A DNA stretch of 64,000 nt, from positions 124,001-188,000 of the forward strand of contig QCBU01000001.1 of the NCBI GenBank assembly GCA_003281505.1, given 5' to 3'. Positions within the stretch are counted from its first letter, which is position 1. Every line of letters starts with the position of its first letter. Of the stretch, positions 1 to 8,156 are shown one piece after another. The translations under genes and the position numbers were made by a program. This stretch comes from Prochlorococcus sp. AG-347-J14. Its GTDB lineage: Bacteria > Cyanobacteriota > Cyanobacteriia > PCC-6307 > Cyanobiaceae. Below the pieces are notes generated by a model, which saw only the letters and a program-made list of their open reading frames with translations, did not search any database and had not been told where the DNA came from.

Positions 1-69
1 GATTATTTTAAATCATATTTTCTAGAAATTTACGAAAAAACTACTCCTGACAAAAATTTTTCAAGATAG
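1..69 (+). CDS. C-terminal end of a gene cut by the window edge
   Basis: The frame starting at base 1 is open for 22 codons and ends at a TAG at 67-69. The residues (DYFKSYFLEIYEKTTPDKN and so on) look like an ordinary charged C-terminus. It lies 9 bp upstream of the next ATG on the same strand, so the two may be cotranscribed. Too little is visible to name a family. Confidence 0.5.
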   Translation, partial: DYFKSYFLEIYEKTTPDKNFSR

Positions 70-78
70 ACTAAGTTG

Positions 79-267
79 ATGAATAATATTTCAGACAAAT
101 TAGTACTGATTATAATTTTGATTACTATCCTTTTTGTATTTGGATTGATTTTTTCAATAAAGTCTCCGGAGAGAAAGGTTATAGATTCACCAATAATGTG
201 GAAAGATGATTATTCTAATATCTCAATTTTTAAGAAAAATAATATAAATTCAGAAAGAATAATTTAA
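79..267 (+). CDS. Small single-pass membrane protein, unknown
   Basis: A 62-residue protein from the ATG at 79; a TTG at 76 is an alternative start. Residues about 7-26 (LVLIIILITILFVFGLIFSI) form one transmembrane helix, followed by a polar, basic tail. It starts 9 bp after the preceding gene end. I do not recognise a family. Small one-helix proteins of this kind are common in picocyanobacteria, often as accessory subunits of membrane complexes, but nothing here ties it to one. Confidence 0.5.
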   Translation: MNNISDKLVLIIILITILFVFGLIFSIKSPERKVIDSPIMWKDDYSNISIFKKNNINSERII

Positions 268-354
268 TAAAAACATTGCTTAATAAAATAAAGGATCCAA
301 ATCATGGATATACAAAAATATTTTTCGAATCTCAATAAATTTATCAATCGTTGT

Positions 355-696
355 TTAATTTAAGTAGTTCAAAAGAACTGACGCTAGTTTTAAATCATCA
401 TTAAACCATGCTCGTATCGCCATGGCTCTTCGAGGATCATAAAAATTTTGTTTTCGGTACCAACTAAGAACTTCTGAATCTGATTTCTTCCCATTACATG
501 ACAAACAACATGGTACGCAATTACTTGTACTGCTAATCCCCCCTTTTGACATTGGGTGAAGGTGGTCAAGTGATTCTGAGGGTTTACCGCAATAAATACA
601 TTTATAATTAGTAAGTTTATTAAGTGAATCTCTCCAATTTTTATTACTTGTCTTGGGACAAAACTGATCAAGGTAAATTGCATCTTGTATATGCAT
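355..696 (-). CDS. HNH endonuclease family protein
   Basis: A 113-residue protein with a compact HNH (beta-beta-alpha metal) fold. C33-x2-C36 and C64-x2-C67 form a treble-clef zinc site. D44-H45 supply the catalytic/metal-binding pair, and the Asn in CNGKKSD closes the motif. HNH proteins cleave or nick DNA with a divalent metal. The gene stands alone, with no methylase, intein or group I intron beside it, so its target is unknown. It could be a repair nuclease or a remnant of a homing element. The family call is firm; the role is not. Confidence 0.85.
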   Translation of the reverse strand: MHIQDAIYLDQFCPKTSNKNWRDSLNKLTNYKCIYCGKPSESLDHLHPMSKGGISSTSNCVPCCLSCNGKKSDSEVLSWYRKQNFYDPRRAMAIRAWFNDDLKLASVLLNYLN

Positions 697-741
697 AAGA
701 TTCTTGATAATTTTTCTGATGATAACAGTTTTTTTTAAAGT

Positions 742-831
742 ATGATTGAAAAAGATAAGATAAGACTTCCTAAAGCAAATGTTTCTTATGAAAATAAGAA
801 TTTTAAATTATTAATACAAAGGGCAATTTAA
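742..831 (+). CDS. Possible 29-residue ORF upstream of the TauE gene
   Basis: An ATG-initiated frame (MIEKDKIRLPKANVSYEN and so on) ends 5 bp before the ATG of the permease gene. It is polar and basic. It could be a real micropeptide, a leader, or chance. No family is recognisable. Confidence 0.2.
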   Translation: MIEKDKIRLPKANVSYENKNFKLLIQRAI

Positions 832-836
832 AATTA

Positions 837-1649
837 ATGCTTTATTTATTAACAATATTATTAGGAGATTTTGATCATTCTTTAATTAAAAGTATTTATA
901 TCTTTCTGATATCCTTTTTTTCTAATACGTTCTCAGCGATTTCTGGAGGAGGAGCAGGATTATTACAATTACCTGCATTGATTCTATCTGGAGTTCCTTA
1001 TTATCAGGCTCTGGCTAGTCATAAACTAGCAACAGTAGCACTAGGAATAGGGGGTTCCTTAAGAAATTACAAATCTTTAGGTAATGATATAAGTGTTGCT
1101 AGGCAAATTTTAATTTCTGGATTACCAGGAGTAATTTTGGGCGCTTCTGTAGTTGAATATATATCAGAAAAATATTTGTACTTAATTTTAGGAATAATAT
1201 CCATATTACTAGCTTTTTACTCATACCTTAGACCAGATTTAGGTTTATCATCTGGTAATAAAAAGCTTAATTTTGTTCATGAAATTAGATTTTTAATTTT
1301 TATTTTTCTTATAGGTATATTAAATGGTTCTATTTCTTCAGGAACTGGATTGCTTGTAACAATACTATTAGTAAAAACTTTTGAAATGGATTTTCTTCGA
1401 GCCATAAGTATGACATTTTTTACTGTTGGGATTTTTTGGAATTTTGTTGGAGCAGTATTTTTGGCAAGAATAGGATCGGTTCCATTAAATTTATTGGTAG
1501 TTTTAATAATTGGTTCCTTTTTAGGAGGATTTTTCGGAGCTCACTTGTCAAAATTAAATGGGAATATACTTATTAAGAAAACTTTCATAACAGTTTGTAT
1601 TTTGGTTGGCATTAGCTTATTGATTAAATCATTAAAAAGCTTTTTATAA
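837..1649 (+). CDS. TauE/SafE-family (DUF81) membrane permease
   Basis: A 270-residue polytopic membrane protein with about eight hydrophobic helices in two repeats, typical of the TauE/SafE superfamily. The first repeat has the family's glycine-rich signature after helix 1 (ISGGGAGLLQLPALI) and the second has GSISSGTGLL. Members move sulfite, sulfonates, sulfoacetate or other organic anions across the inner membrane. No sulfonate catabolism gene is nearby, so the substrate cannot be assigned. The length is normal for the family. Confidence 0.85.
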   Translation: MLYLLTILLGDFDHSLIKSIYIFLISFFSNTFSAISGGGAGLLQLPALILSGVPYYQALASHKLATVALGIGGSLRNYKSLGNDISVARQILISGLPGVILGASVVEYISEKYLYLILGIISILLAFYSYLRPDLGLSSGNKKLNFVHEIRFLIFIFLIGILNGSISSGTGLLVTILLVKTFEMDFLRAISMTFFTVGIFWNFVGAVFLARIGSVPLNLLVVLIIGSFLGGFFGAHLSKLNGNILIKKTFITVCILVGISLLIKSLKSFL

Positions 1650-1800
1650 AATTATTGGAGGAAAGCAGTACATTTTGGTAAAAAATTTCAAAGCAGGATG
1701 ATTAATGAAAAAATAAATTAATTATTATCTTTATTCTTTATCAAATGAGTGAATTAATTAATCGTTTATTTAATGATACTTTTAGGCCTTATTTAAAAAC

Positions 1801-1829
1801 AAAAAAAAAGGCCTCACATATGTGTGGCC
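1801..1829 (-). terminator. Rho-independent terminator on the minus strand
   Basis: Read on the minus strand, GGCC-A-CAC pairs with GTG-A-GGCC around an ATAT loop (bases 1829-1810). A run of nine T follows (1809-1801). On the plus strand the hairpin is preceded by A9 and has no T run, so it acts only in the minus direction. No minus-strand gene ends nearby: the closest is the ABC permease stop at 2595. Confidence 0.7.
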
Positions 1830-1927
1830 GGGTGATGGGGAACCTTATTTTTAAACCAATTTCTCAAAAATTGCAACCCCCTATCTGTAGCGCAAACTTT
1901 ACCTTTCTCATACACTATAGATAGTGT
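1801..1927 (-). ncRNA. Candidate small RNA ending at the orphan terminator
   Basis: The terminator at 1801-1829 is preceded, on the minus strand, by about 100 bases without a convincing minus-strand gene but with unusually GC-rich patches for this genome (the plus strand reads accccctatctg near 1875 and gggtgatgggg near 1830). At 1912-1927 lies a near-palindrome (ACACTAT-AG-ATAGTGT) that could carry a -10-like TATAGTGT on the minus strand. A roughly 100-nt transcript between them is an inference. Read-through of the ABC operon from 2595 is the alternative. A 59-codon plus-strand frame from the ATG at 1745 crosses this stretch but is not convincing. Confidence 0.3.
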
Positions 1928-2097
1928 TTTTATGAATTTCTTATATGTAAATTTTAAAAATTCTAAAAAATTTTTTAATTTTTAGGTTAATGAGCAAAAA
2001 TCCTATCTTATGATTTCAAATGTTTTTGTGGAATTTTACTTGTTAAAAATGTCCTGCACAGTATCATTCGTAGGAACTTTGCTAGTAAAAAGCTTTA

Positions 2098-2325
2098 ATG
2101 ATTGAATTAACTTTACTAACTCTTTTAAATTATGTTGGTGATAATTTCTGTGATTATAGAAACCTAGGTCATGATAACTATAAATCTTTACTTCTTTCCT
2201 ACAGCGATGCAAGTAATAAATTTGGACCATTAGAGGTTAAAAAGGTTATTGAGAAGTCAGAAAATTTTAAAGTTACGGCTGTTGCTATTGCTGCAATTAA
2301 GTGCCCTCAACATATAGTTAAGTAA
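2098..2325 (+). CDS. Conserved-looking small protein, unknown
   Basis: A 75-residue soluble protein; its C-terminal half contains an amphipathic segment (FGPLEVKKVIEKSENFKV). Its TAA shares one base with the ATG of the next gene, the translational coupling usual for real operons, which supports this frame over the 64-codon minus-strand frame at 2036-2230. No family recognised. Confidence 0.55.
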   Translation: MIELTLLTLLNYVGDNFCDYRNLGHDNYKSLLLSYSDASNKFGPLEVKKVIEKSENFKVTAVAIAAIKCPQHIVK

Positions 2326-2591
2326 TGAAGTTTGAATTAAAAACTGAAAATGAGAATTATTCAAAATCAATTACACAATTTTTCTGTATAGTTTTTTTTA
2401 TCACTTTAATAATAATCCTTTGTGATGTTGCACTCAAATTAGGAATCATATCTAGAAGTCATAAAATCGAATACAACTGTAGGCTTTTATCTCTGGAAAA
2501 ATCTAAACCTCATTTTAAGAAATTATCCAGGCTTTCTAATCTAAAAAGTAAACAACAAATTTGGGAATTTTGTAGGGAGGTTATTAAATAA
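2325..2591 (+). CDS. Small single-pass membrane protein, unknown
   Basis: An 88-residue protein: a polar N-terminus, one transmembrane helix at about residues 19-40 (FFCIVFFITLIIILCDVAL) and a basic C-terminal tail with several Lys/Leu repeats. Its start overlaps the stop of the preceding ORF by one base. It converges on the ABC permease gene, whose stop is at 2595. Function unknown. Confidence 0.55.
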   Translation: MKFELKTENENYSKSITQFFCIVFFITLIIILCDVALKLGIISRSHKIEYNCRLLSLEKSKPHFKKLSRLSNLKSKQQIWEFCREVIK

Positions 2592-2594
2592 TAG

Positions 2595-3389
2595 TTAGCT
2601 AGATGCTGATGTATAGAACTTTAATGCAAATAACCAGAACTTTCTTGAAGTTATAAGAAATACTGAAGCAACAATAACTTCAAGCAATATTTTCCACAAT
2701 TGAGAAAGTCCTAGAAAAACTTCAGAAGGAATTGTAGTTATAAAAGCAATAGGAATGATAATACTAAAAAAAACTCTTAAAGAAAATGAAAATGAATTTA
2801 GAGGAAATCTTCCAATATAAAGAAATGATCTTAATACTTCTATTGCATTCCAGGTCTTAACAAACCAAATAGTAGTAGTAGATATAAAAAACCATAGGCT
2901 ATATAAAATACAAATCGAGCAACTTATCGTAATCAAAGATTGGCTTAGAAAACTTAAATTTAAATTTATTTGATTTATTCTTATGCAGAAGATTAACAAG
3001 AAAAATCCAAGCATAATTTCTAAAAATCCAGAAGGATTTATTTTTTTTAATGAAATAAAAAATTGACTATCAATAGGTTTTAAAAGAACGAAGTCTAATG
3101 TTCCTTCTCTTATATGTTTAACTATTTCTGTCAGATTAGGATTGAACCATGTATTTGTTATTCCATTCAAAATTGTATAAATAGCTTGGATTATTAGTGC
3201 CTGTTCAAATTTCCACCCTCCAATATATCCATTATTTTGAAAGAAAATAGATAATAGAAAAATACTCCCTACTAAACTTAAAATTGCAGTAATTAAATCA
3301 ACTAATATATTTGTCTTATACTCCAATTCAGAAGCTAAAGAAGTATGTAGGAATTTTTTATAAACTTTTAAATATTTTCTTAAATTCAT
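2595..3389 (-). CDS. ABC-2 type exporter permease (second permease)
   Basis: A 264-residue integral membrane protein with about six helices, resembling the COG3694 ABC-2 permeases. It begins 4 bp inside the end of the other permease gene, so the two are translationally coupled and probably form a heterodimeric channel driven by the ATPase at 4170-5165. Families of this type export lipids, antibiotics or polysaccharides. The substrate is not deducible from sequence. Confidence 0.8.
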   Translation of the reverse strand: MNLRKYLKVYKKFLHTSLASELEYKTNILVDLITAILSLVGSIFLLSIFFQNNGYIGGWKFEQALIIQAIYTILNGITNTWFNPNLTEIVKHIREGTLDFVLLKPIDSQFFISLKKINPSGFLEIMLGFFLLIFCIRINQINLNLSFLSQSLITISCSICILYSLWFFISTTTIWFVKTWNAIEVLRSFLYIGRFPLNSFSFSLRVFFSIIIPIAFITTIPSEVFLGLSQLWKILLEVIVASVFLITSRKFWLFALKFYTSASS

Positions 3390-4180
3390 GACCCCATTGC
3401 TGTATATTTTTTCGTTCCTGCAGACCAGATTTTCTTAAATAATGGGAAAAGTAAAAAAATCCATAGAATTTGCATAATTAAGCCTCCACTTATATTTGTT
3501 TCATTACCTGACAATAAGTTCGCAGGGAAATCAATTAGATATGGAAAAGGAGTCAAATAAATCCAAGATTTAACATATGCGGGGAATGAGACTACAGGTG
3601 CTAAAAGACCTGAGAGAAATAAAGTTGGAATAAATAACAATCTTTCTATCGATGATGCTTTCTCTGTCCAAAAACATAGACATGCAACTATTGACTGAAT
3701 TAAAAATTGAATCAAGAAGGATAAGAAAGTAGATACTATCGATAAGAGTAAAATACCTAAATTTGGTATCCATAAACTTTCTGGATTAAAAATAAAAAAG
3801 AAAAATGCGATTATTAGTGCGAAAGGAAATCTTGTTATTTGTTCAGCAAGATGTTGTGCAAAATATCTGAAAAATGGATTTAAAGGTTGGATTAAATACG
3901 GAGATACTTTCCCCATAAGAGAATCCTCTTCAAAACTAAATACAACCCAAACTACGGAAAACTGTCTTACAAAAAAAGCACATAAGAAATACCTAGAAAG
4001 CATAATATCACTAATGTTTATAGATTCATTAAGATTATTGTTTGTCCAAATGTTTAACATGAAAAAAGGAATAATCCCTGAAATTGCCCATAATGCAATT
4101 TCTACTCTATATTCCAACATGTTTGAATATTGGACTTTTAATAAGGTGAATATTTTACGGTTAATCAAATTAAATATCAT
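3386..4180 (-). CDS. ABC-2 type exporter permease (first permease)
   Basis: A 264-residue, six-helix permease resembling COG4587. It has the same length as its partner at 2595-3389, pointing to a paired arrangement. It overlaps the upstream ATPase gene by 11 bp and the downstream permease by 4 bp, giving one tight operon of ATPase, permease, permease. The first loop carries an LSRYFLCAFFVRQF segment. The role is exporter pore subunit; the substrate is unknown. Confidence 0.8.
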   Translation of the reverse strand: MIFNLINRKIFTLLKVQYSNMLEYRVEIALWAISGIIPFFMLNIWTNNNLNESINISDIMLSRYFLCAFFVRQFSVVWVVFSFEEDSLMGKVSPYLIQPLNPFFRYFAQHLAEQITRFPFALIIAFFFFIFNPESLWIPNLGILLLSIVSTFLSFLIQFLIQSIVACLCFWTEKASSIERLLFIPTLFLSGLLAPVVSFPAYVKSWIYLTPFPYLIDFPANLLSGNETNISGGLIMQILWIFLLFPLFKKIWSAGTKKYTAMGS

Positions 4181-5165
4181 AATCTTTTTTGATTAATACC
4201 TTGCCAATAACTTCATCTATAGGTGGTTCATTTATAAAAAGGTCTTCAATATCAAAGTTATTTAGGATAGTTTTTAGTGAAGAGGTTATAGAGTTATTTT
4301 CAATTTTTATAGTGATTTCATTCTTAATTTTATTTTTAACAGTAAAACCGGATTTTTCTAATTTAATTGCATCCTCTTCTGATCGACAAACTATTAATAT
4401 TTCTTTGACAGGAGAAAGTTTTTTTAATAATAAGTCAAGTTTCCCATCATATGATATCGCCCCTTCGTGCACACATATAACTCTCTTGCATAACGATGTA
4501 ATATCTTTCATGTAATGACTTGTTAGGCATATCGTTGCATTAGTTTCCTTATTATATTTTTGAAGGAATTTTCTTAAATTTCTCTGTGCATTAATATCTA
4601 ATCCAAGTGTAGGTTCGTCTAAAAATAGAATATTTGGTTCGTGTATCAAAGCTGCTAGTAATTCTGATTTCATACGCTGACCTAGTGAAAGTTTTCTAAC
4701 AGGTATGAATAGCTCTTCATCAATTTCAAGCATTTCTGATAGTTTTTTTATTCTCTTTTTAGCTTCGAACTTATCTAAGTCATATATTGATGCATTCAAA
4801 TAGAATGATTCAATTGGTGGAAGATCCCAAATAAGCTGTTGCTTTTGTCCCATTATTAAGGTGATATTCTTTAGGAAATTTTCTTTTCTCCTGAAAGGTA
4901 TGTAGCCTGAAACCAAAATCGAACCTTCACTTGGATAAATTAATCCACAAAGCATTTTTAATATTGTTGTTTTCCCAGCTCCATTAGCACCTAGAAAACC
5001 TACTATTTCTCCTTCTTTAATTTCAAAACTTATATCTTTTATAACTTTTAAACTTTTTGTTTGTCTTCTAAAAAAATGTTTAATTGTACCTTTTAAGCCT
5101 GGTTCTTTGGAAGAGATATCAAATGACTTAGATAAATTTCTTACATCGATAATATTTTGTACCAT
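4170..5165 (-). CDS. ABC exporter ATP-binding protein (COG4586-like)
   Basis: A 331-residue nucleotide-binding subunit. The Walker A motif GANGAGKT is at residues 59-66. The signature is LSLGQRMKSELLAAL and Walker B is ILFLDEPTLGLD, followed by an H-loop (LTSHY). A C-terminal extension of about 90 residues beyond the core ATPase is usual for ABC-2 exporter ATPases of the COG4586/DrrA type. It is the first gene of an operon with two overlapping permease genes and energises their transport. All ATPase motifs are intact. Confidence 0.9.
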   Translation of the reverse strand: MVQNIIDVRNLSKSFDISSKEPGLKGTIKHFFRRQTKSLKVIKDISFEIKEGEIVGFLGANGAGKTTILKMLCGLIYPSEGSILVSGYIPFRRKENFLKNITLIMGQKQQLIWDLPPIESFYLNASIYDLDKFEAKKRIKKLSEMLEIDEELFIPVRKLSLGQRMKSELLAALIHEPNILFLDEPTLGLDINAQRNLRKFLQKYNKETNATICLTSHYMKDITSLCKRVICVHEGAISYDGKLDLLLKKLSPVKEILIVCRSEEDAIKLEKSGFTVKNKIKNEITIKIENNSITSSLKTILNNFDIEDLFINEPPIDEVIGKVLIKKDYDI

Positions 5166-5242
5166 TTAAAATTTTAAATTAATGAAATTTTATATTAGAT
5201 AAATTTTTGAATTATTTTTATTTTAGAAAATTTTTTAACCAA

Positions 5243-5632
5243 TTAAAAAATATCTTTAAACGATACAACCAGCCAGATAAAAAAATTAATTGGATTAAGT
5301 AACTCTCTTACCTTATTTTTATTTTCATAATTTAATCCTTTTAAAAAATCAAATATAAAATTATTATTATCTTTTCTATCATCATTTTTTTTAATTACAT
5401 TACCATTTTCGTCGAGAAGATCAATTTCATCCTCAAAAAACCATTGCTCTTTCCCATTAGATAATTGCAAGACAACTCCAATACCTTTACCATCAGTTAT
5501 TCTGAAGTCACTTACCTTACCCAATGAAGAGACATTTATCGCATCAATGGTTTCTTTGGTAAGTCTATCCTTAGATAGTTCTAGGTTGATTTGAACAGAG
5601 TTCCCTACCTTAACCTTATCTAAAATTGACAT
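5243..5632 (-). CDS. DUF2862 domain protein
   Basis: A 129-residue protein. The N-terminal 80 residues match the cyanobacterial DUF2862 pattern: a small beta barrel with KVGNSVQI at the start and GVVLQLSNGKEQWFFEDEI at the end. A Lys/Asn-rich linker and a short C-terminal hydrophobic tail (FFIWLVVSF) follow, which might associate with membrane. The family has no established biochemical function. It lies 77 bp upstream of the ABC operon on the same strand and may share its transcript. Confidence 0.75.
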   Translation of the reverse strand: MSILDKVKVGNSVQINLELSKDRLTKETIDAINVSSLGKVSDFRITDGKGIGVVLQLSNGKEQWFFEDEIDLLDENGNVIKKNDDRKDNNNFIFDFLKGLNYENKNKVRELLNPINFFIWLVVSFKDIF

Positions 5633-5703
5633 TTTTTAGGTTATTATACTTAGTGATTAAAGATTTATGCGATTAATTCAGAATTGTTGATTTATTTCAA
5701 TAA

Positions 5704-5850
5704 TTATGATTTTTTGAAAATAACTTCAAGAAATCGTTTTAATAAAATTGTTAATACTCTCAAGAATACAAAAAACAAACCTAACCAACCTAAAATCACT
5801 GCTATGGATAACAAGCTTGAACCTAGATCTTGTTGTAGCAAATTCTGCAT
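5704..5850 (-). CDS. 48-residue single-helix membrane protein
   Basis: A frame from the ATG at 5850-5848 to the TAA at 5704 encodes MQNLLQQDLGSSLLS, then a hydrophobic helix (IAVILGWLGLFFVFLRVL), then a basic tail (KRFLEVIFKKS). The positive-inside tail suggests a one-pass membrane peptide. It sits between the DUF2862 gene and a gene-poor stretch. No family recognised. Confidence 0.55.
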   Translation of the reverse strand: MQNLLQQDLGSSLLSIAVILGWLGLFFVFLRVLTILLKRFLEVIFKKS

Positions 5851-6194
5851 ATAATTTTTTCTAAATTAGATAAAAATAACTTTACTTTATTGAATTACTT
5901 ATTCAACTTAAAATGGCCAAAATTCAAGTTTATTTAAATTCTTTGTTATTAGCATATTTATTGTAAATGATTTTTGAGTTAAGATTTAGTTAGAACAATT
6001 ATTTAATATTTTGGATCTATCTTTGAACTCATACATTGGAATATTATTTATCATTATTGGTTTAATAGTTAGAATTGACATGAAATTCTCTATTCAAAAG
6101 GATCTAAAATAATGCCTAATAAAATCTTTTATTGAGATATAAAACCTTCAGCTCTATTATATTTTTATTATTATCGTAACTCTTGTAAACAATA
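5851..6194. other. 344-bp spacer with no convincing gene
   Basis: AT-rich sequence. The only candidate is a plus-strand TTG-initiated frame at 6011-6112 (33 residues: MDLSLNSYIGILFIIIGLIV, then a basic end), which would be a membrane micropeptide. It has no clear ribosome-binding site. I see no hairpin or repeat that explains the rest. Confidence 0.4.
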
Positions 6195-6218
6195 AAAAAG
6201 CAGCCCTGAAGCTGCTTC
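6195..6218 (-). terminator. Rho-independent terminator after the tRNA
   Basis: On the minus strand AAGCAGC and GCTGCTT pair around a TTCAGG loop and are followed by a T run. It begins only a few bases past the tRNA 3' end at 6223, so it ends that transcript. Confidence 0.85.
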
Positions 6219-6222
6219 TAAA

Positions 6223-6299
<77 letters not shown>

Positions 6300-6344
6300 T
6301 TACATACATAGCATACATCTGAAAGGGTTATTTTTTCTGTTTTT

Positions 6345-7310
6345 TTATGATTCTTGGAATTTTAATTTACCTTTTACTTCAAGTCGCACTCCGTCAGAAA
6401 AATTAAACACCTTTTCTTCTATGTCTTGAATTCTTAATTCAGATATCCACTCTAACTGTTTTAGTAAGTGAAGACTAACAGCATGCTTTGCTCTTTTTGA
6501 ACCGTCTTCTACTTTTAAAGCCAACCCTATCCCTTCATTTACCTTACATAGACACTGTATTCCTTCGGCGCCACCTTTACCTATAACCTTTCCATGAGAA
6601 GCTTTAATTATTTCTGTATCAAATTTATTGTTGTCACTTATCATTATTGGGTTTAATGTCATAGCTCTACTAATTTGTTCTAATTCGGCATTCTCGGAAC
6701 TGCTTAGAAGTGAATATAACCTTGACATTTCTAATAGTTTTAAATAAAGAGTGGGGGCACCACAATCATCGCGTTCTGCATTTATTTCAGATGGTGGGAT
6801 TTCAAGTAATTCAGAAACAATTCTGAATATTTCAATTTGAAGAGGATGATCCCCCTTTAAGTAACTATCTAATGGCCAATTCATTTTTTTGCATGTAGCT
6901 AAAAAAGCAGCATGTTTACCCGAGCAATTATGTTCTAATGGACTTGTCTTAGATTTTGGACATTTAAGATTTTGAATATCAATGTCATATTCCCATAAAA
7001 TTTTAAAGGCTTCCCTTGAATGAAGTTTTGATCCACTATGTGATCCACATGCTAGTGCAATTGATTTTGATTCATTATTGATTTTTGATGCAGTTCCACT
7101 ACTAACGAAAGGTATTGCTTGAAACGGTTTTAGAGCTGACCTTATGAAACTTTTATATTCTGGATTCCCTGCGCACATTAAAACTCTCCCTTTTTTGTCA
7201 GTAATAACGGCATGAATTTTATGTATTGACTCAATATTTGATCCTCTCATTAGGGTTGCTTGTAAAGGAGGATTGTTAGAAGTGTAGAGGTTTTTGAAAT
7301 TTGAACTCAT
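6345..7310 (-). CDS. L-asparaginase II family protein
   Basis: A 321-residue protein of the COG4448 asparaginase family, structurally separate from the bacterial EcAII fold. Visible family marks are an N-terminal MRGSNIESIH region, the SALKPFQAIPFV segment, ACGSHSG, the LEHNCSGKHAAFLATC block and the late GKGGAEG motif. The predicted reaction is hydrolysis of asparagine to aspartate and ammonia. It is followed head-to-tail on the minus strand by the tRNA-fMet. The ycf36 homologue stop (7311) abuts its start, suggesting one operon with ycf36, rsfS and the DUF3318 gene. Confidence 0.85.
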   Translation of the reverse strand: MSSNFKNLYTSNNPPLQATLMRGSNIESIHKIHAVITDKKGRVLMCAGNPEYKSFIRSALKPFQAIPFVSSGTASKINNESKSIALACGSHSGSKLHSREAFKILWEYDIDIQNLKCPKSKTSPLEHNCSGKHAAFLATCKKMNWPLDSYLKGDHPLQIEIFRIVSELLEIPPSEINAERDDCGAPTLYLKLLEMSRLYSLLSSSENAELEQISRAMTLNPIMISDNNKFDTEIIKASHGKVIGKGGAEGIQCLCKVNEGIGLALKVEDGSKRAKHAVSLHLLKQLEWISELRIQDIEEKVFNFSDGVRLEVKGKLKFQES

Positions 7311-7805
7311 TTAGAAATTGTTATATTGAAAAATCAAAATTCCAGACAAAGCTAAGGCTGAAATAATAGAAAAAATTTGAATTAAATTTTTTAAAATAGG
7401 CTTTACCTCAATTGAGGCAATAAGTGATTCTTTTTCTTTCAAAACTAATGGTTTTTCCCATACTTGACCGTCATACCACCCGGATTCCTCGTATTCAACC
7501 TTTTCAGATGTTAATCTGTGAAATATATGTTTCCAACCTAAATATAATCTTATTGAAATTAAAAGGGGTATTGATAAGCTACTAAATAAACTTAATAGAA
7601 TATATCTTAAAAGGGATGTTTTGAAATATACACTTCCTGAACATATAGCGAGAAATAGAAAAAAACCTCCTACCCAGAATTTTATCAATATAAGAATTAG
7701 TGACTTTTTTGTTTTTGGCCAAGAAAAAATTTTAGATTTAGATAATTCTATAAATTCATTTGTAGGTTGTTGCTCTTTGGGGACAGGACATTTAGATTCG
7801 TTCAT
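7311..7805 (-). CDS. ycf36: Ycf36 / CGLD27 (DUF1230) membrane protein
   Basis: A 164-residue protein of the Ycf36/CGLD27 family, conserved in cyanobacteria, algae and plants. It starts with a short polar segment (CPVPKEQQPTNEF), has two transmembrane helices at about 36-60 and 66-88, then the diagnostic LGWKHIFHRL and EESGWYDGQVWEKP blocks, and ends with another helix. Plant CGLD27 has been linked to iron nutrition; the bacterial role is not settled. It abuts the asparaginase gene and lies 6 bp from rsfS on the same strand. Confidence 0.88.
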   Translation of the reverse strand: MNESKCPVPKEQQPTNEFIELSKSKIFSWPKTKKSLILILIKFWVGGFFLFLAICSGSVYFKTSLLRYILLSLFSSLSIPLLISIRLYLGWKHIFHRLTSEKVEYEESGWYDGQVWEKPLVLKEKESLIASIEVKPILKNLIQIFSIISALALSGILIFQYNNF

Positions 7806-7811
7806 AAAAAA

Positions 7812-8156
7812 TTATGGAAATGTAAGATTATCCCCATTACTCCAGAATGATTCAAGGTCATAATATTTTCTTATTTCTGGTTGAAAAATATTTACGATTA
7901 AATCACCATAATCGAGTAAGGCCCATTTCGCTTCGTTAACCCCCTCTTTTCGTATTGGTTCAATTTTAGCCTTGTTTCTAAGCTCTCCCTCTACAGAGTT
8001 GGTTATAGATCTAACTTGTACATCAGATAGACCTTCTGCAATCAAAATCCATTCACTAATAAATGATACTTTGTCAATTTTTATAAGTTTTATATCCCTC
8101 GCCTTTTTATCATCACATGCTTTAGCTGCCATTAAGACCAAATTTTTATTGTCCAT
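7812..8156 (-). CDS. rsfS: Ribosome silencing factor RsfS
   Basis: About 114 residues of the RsfS/Iojap family, which binds L14 on the large subunit and blocks subunit joining under starvation. The core includes IKIDKVSFISEWILIAEGLSD and the conserved EAKWALLDYGDLIVNIF near the C-terminus. I choose the ATG at 8156 because homologues begin just before the helix NLVLMAAKAC; an ATG at 8162 is equally possible, and the longest frame (to 8228) lies inside the upstream gene. It overlaps the DUF3318 gene by about 11 bp. Confidence 0.9.
   Translation of the reverse strand: MDNKNLVLMAAKACDDKKARDIKLIKIDKVSFISEWILIAEGLSDVQVRSITNSVEGELRNKAKIEPIRKEGVNEAKWALLDYGDLIVNIFQPEIRKYYDLESFWSNGDNLTFP

Noticed and set aside
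390-683. 97-codon frame antisense to the HNH gene
   Set aside because: The HNH frame carries the zinc and catalytic residues; this frame is a shadow on the same strand in another phase.
1745-1924. 59-codon plus-strand frame from the ATG at 1745
   Set aside because: It crosses the minus-strand terminator and the GC-rich candidate RNA stretch, and the sequence has no recognisable protein pattern.
2036-2230. 64-codon minus-strand frame opposite the small ORF at 2098
   Set aside because: It overlaps the better supported plus-strand ORF, which shares a stop-start overlap with the next gene; no ribosome-binding site or family match is seen.
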